From the NCBI GenBank assembly GCA_946614405.1, contig CAMOGZ010000070.1, forward strand, positions 1 through 7,385: a stretch of DNA of 7,385 nucleotides, given 5' to 3'. The notes under the pieces were generated by a model. The model searched no databases, was not told where the DNA came from, and worked only from the letters and a program-made list of their open reading frames with translations. This DNA is from an uncultured Eubacterium sp. (GTDB taxonomy: Bacteria > Bacillota > Clostridia > Peptostreptococcales > Anaerovoracaceae). Of this stretch, positions 5,535 to 7,385 are shown in pieces (positions within the stretch are counted from its first letter, which is position 1; the number at the start of each line of letters is the position of its first letter). Made by a program: the position numbers and the translations under genes.

Positions 5535-5551
5535 TTGGTTTCACTGCTCCC

Positions 5552-5580
5552 ATTCTACCACATTGCACGGGTTTCAGCAA
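5552..5580 (-). promoter_or_regulatory. Promoter of the nucleotidyltransferase gene
   Basis: On the minus strand, TTGCTG (5575-5580) and TAGAAT (5552-5557) are 17 bases apart, and TGG directly precedes the -10, so it is also TG-extended. The leader before the ATG at 5520 would be about 25 bases. No comparably clear promoter was found for the divergent lipoprotein gene in 5581-5655. Confidence 0.75.
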
Positions 5581-5670
5581 TCGCTCACAGAAATGACATC
5601 TTCCTTTCTGCATATCCATACATTTCAGGTGCATGATAGTAGCAAGCAACCGAACAGGAGGTGTGACAAA

Positions 5671-7383
5671 ATGAAAAAGAAATTATTTGTACTTCTTCTC
5701 GCGGGGACGATGATTTTCGCCACGGCATGCAGCGGCACCGGGACATCCGGGGATGCCTCCGGCAGTGCCGAAAGCACAAAGTCCACCGGGGACTTGAATT
5801 TGGAATATGTCAGCCCGTCGGATCTGGCAGCGGAAGGTGTGCTGACCACCGACATGGGCGGAGGAGGACAGGCTCCTGCGGATGGGCAGGCGCAGTCCGG
5901 AGACTCCGGCAGCGGCGAGGCTCCTTCCGCGCCGCCGGACGGAGAGGCGCCCAGCGGAACGCCGCCGGAGAAACCCGAGGGAGGCGGTGCCAATACACAG
6001 AACTTTGATTATAGCGGCTCCTATACCGGAGCTTTGACCGCTGACGGCAAGGAAGTGACCTCCGATAAAGAGACCATCGAGGCTTCCAAGTCGGACCAGA
6101 ACGTACTTCTGGCCAACAACGGCGGGACCCTGACAGCCACCGGCGCCACCATTACCAAGTCCGGTGACGATACGGACGGCGACCGCTGCAACTTCTACGG
6201 TCTGAACTCTTCCGTACTTTCCGTAGGGGAAAAGAGCAATGTTTATCTTTCCGACAGCACCGTCAAATCCACAAGCACAGGCAGCAATGCTTTGTTCGCC
6301 ACGGACAGCGGCACCATCTATGCCAACAGCGTGGACATCACCACCACCAAGGGCGACAACTCCCGGGGCCTGGATGCCACCTACGGCGGCGTGATCTACG
6401 GCAATGACCTGAACATCAGCACCGAGAAAGCCCACTGCGCAGCCCTCGCCACAGACCGCGGCGGCGGGTACATCTCCGTCACCGGCAGCACCCTGGAGAC
6501 CAAGGGCTCCGGCTCCCCACTTCTCTACTCCACCGGAGATATCGAAGTGGACAACGTGACCGGGACTGCCAGCGGCAGCCAGATCGCAGGGATGGAGGGC
6601 TACAACCGCATCATCATCTACAACTCGGACCTGAAGAGCACCAATGACGCCACCAGCGGCAGCGACCCCATCAAGAACGGCGTGATCCTCTACCAGTCCA
6701 TGTCCGGAGACGCGGACACCAGCACCACTAGCGTGGCGGACTTTGAGGCGGTGAACTCCAAGCTGACCACCGCGATCACCGATGGAGCCATGTTCTACGT
6801 CACCAACACCAAGGCGAAAGTGGTCCTGAAGAACACCGAGATCCAGACCGGATCCGATGACGTGGCGCTGATCCAGGCCACCGGAAACAGCTCCAACAAC
6901 TGGGGCACCGAGGGCAAGAACGGCGGAACCCTCACATTCACCGGCTACGGCGAATCCCTCAGCGGCAACATCATCGCAGACACCATCAGCAGCGTGGACT
7001 TCTATCTCATGGACGGCTCCACCTGGACCGGCGCAACGGAGATCCAGGAGAACAGCAAGGGATCCACTTCTGAGGCGCCCATCAAAATCTCCGTGGACGG
7101 CACCAGCACCTGGACCGTCACAGAAGACTGCACCGTCAGTGCTTTGGCCGTTGCCGAGGGCGGCAAAGTCGTGGACAGCCAGGGCAAGACCGTGACCATC
7201 AAAGCCGACGGCAAGACCGTCGTCGAGGGCGACAGCGACATCACCGTTACCGTCACCGGCAGCTACAGCACCGAAGTCGAAGCCGGCGAACTGACCCAGG
7301 CCGCCACCAAAGTCCTGGACAGAAGCGAGTTCGACAGCCACTACGGAACCACCACCAAGTTCGGGTATGGTGGAAAAGAATAA
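5671..7383 (+). CDS. Surface lipoprotein with predicted right-handed beta-helix
   Basis: This 570-residue protein starts with a lipoprotein signal peptide (MKKKLFVLLLAGTMIFATAC). The lipobox ATAC puts the lipidated cysteine at residue 20, so it should be anchored to the outer face of the membrane. Residues 21-61 are a Ser/Gly/Thr-rich tether, and 62-106 are a Gly/Pro/Glu-rich stalk. From about 112 to 460 there are short beta-strand-like repeats rich in Gly, Thr, Ser and Asn, with turns such as GGTLTATGATITKSG, SGTIYANSVDIT, SRGLDATYGG (231-240) and ATDRGGG (260-266). This is the look of a right-handed parallel beta-helix. I recognise it as similar to uncharacterised beta-helix proteins of Clostridia, but know of no assigned activity and see no obvious catalytic cluster. 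Adhesion or glycan binding is possible. Cys173 and Cys256 could form a disulfide. AGGAGGT at 5656-5662 fixes the start; the frame is open far upstream, inside the antisense of the neighbouring gene, but that part is not coding. Confidence 0.85.
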   Translation: MKKKLFVLLLAGTMIFATACSGTGTSGDASGSAESTKSTGDLNLEYVSPSDLAAEGVLTTDMGGGGQAPADGQAQSGDSGSGEAPSAPPDGEAPSGTPPEKPEGGGANTQNFDYSGSYTGALTADGKEVTSDKETIEASKSDQNVLLANNGGTLTATGATITKSGDDTDGDRCNFYGLNSSVLSVGEKSNVYLSDSTVKSTSTGSNALFATDSGTIYANSVDITTTKGDNSRGLDATYGGVIYGNDLNISTEKAHCAALATDRGGGYISVTGSTLETKGSGSPLLYSTGDIEVDNVTGTASGSQIAGMEGYNRIIIYNSDLKSTNDATSGSDPIKNGVILYQSMSGDADTSTTSVADFEAVNSKLTTAITDGAMFYVTNTKAKVVLKNTEIQTGSDDVALIQATGNSSNNWGTEGKNGGTLTFTGYGESLSGNIIADTISSVDFYLMDGSTWTGATEIQENSKGSTSEAPIKISVDGTSTWTVTEDCTVSALAVAEGGKVVDSQGKTVTIKADGKTVVEGDSDITVTVTGSYSTEVEAGELTQAATKVLDRSEFDSHYGTTTKFGYGGKE

Positions 7384-7385
7384 TT

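Noticed and set aside
5521..5649. Extended N-terminus of the nucleotidyltransferase from ATG at 5649
   Set aside because: The extra residues are Cys-rich and unlike the family, they cover the likely promoter, and AGGAGG is correctly placed only for the ATG at 5520.
5581..5655. Promoter for the lipoprotein gene
   Set aside because: ATGACA (5593-5598) and GATAGT (5635-5640) are promoter-like but wrongly spaced from each other, and no other pair is convincing.
4951..5670. Upstream extension of the lipoprotein frame by 240 codons
   Set aside because: It runs antisense to the nucleotidyltransferase gene, whereas the ATG at 5671 has a good ribosome binding site and begins a textbook lipoprotein signal peptide.
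5683..7341. Long open frame on the minus strand (552 codons) opposite the lipoprotein gene
   Set aside because: Its translation is low-complexity Gly/Ala/Val with no family features and no ribosome binding site. It is the antisense shadow of a GC-rich, repeat-containing gene whose plus-strand product has a clear signal peptide and domain layout.

Overview
The window looks like chromosome from a Gram-positive anaerobe of the Clostridia, most likely a Lachnospiraceae-type gut bacterium. The reasons are an rpsF-ssb-rpsR operon, an SSB ending in DEDVPF, strong AGGAGG-type ribosome binding sites, TG-extended -10 promoters, a BspA-like leucine-rich-repeat surface protein and a lipobox beta-helix protein. 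The genus cannot be fixed from the sequence alone.

Layout. Positions 1-2432 (minus) hold the N-terminal 810 codons of a large secreted leucine-rich-repeat protein that runs off the left edge. Positions 2433-2714 are a divergent intergenic region with a promoter on each side, a 10-bp inverted repeat over one promoter, and an isolated terminator-like hairpin. Positions 2715-3242 (plus) encode a LOG/TIGR00730-family protein. Positions 3243-3450 separate convergent genes and hold a 32-bp imperfect tandem repeat, an intrinsic terminator and two further hairpins. Positions 3451-4489 (minus) are the rpsF-ssb-rpsR operon, with a structured leader and a near-consensus sigma-A promoter at 4568-4596. 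Positions 4600-5520 (minus) encode a sugar-phosphate nucleotidyltransferase-like enzyme. Positions 5521-5670 are a second divergent intergenic region. Positions 5671-7383 (plus) encode a lipoprotein with a Gly/Pro-rich stalk and a predicted right-handed beta-helix.

How the genes relate. The only certain functional unit is the ribosomal/SSB operon: bS6 and bS18 are partners in the 30S platform, and SSB is co-transcribed with them. The nucleotidyltransferase lies directly upstream on the same strand with no visible terminator, so read-through into rpsF is plausible. The two surface proteins at the window ends are unrelated to each other in sequence. The LOG protein stands alone.

No mobile element, CRISPR array, tRNA, rRNA or defence cassette is visible. 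The least explained parts are the helical C-terminal region of the leucine-rich-repeat protein, the hairpin in the 2433-2714 gap, the repeats at 3257-3320, and the function of the beta-helix lipoprotein.
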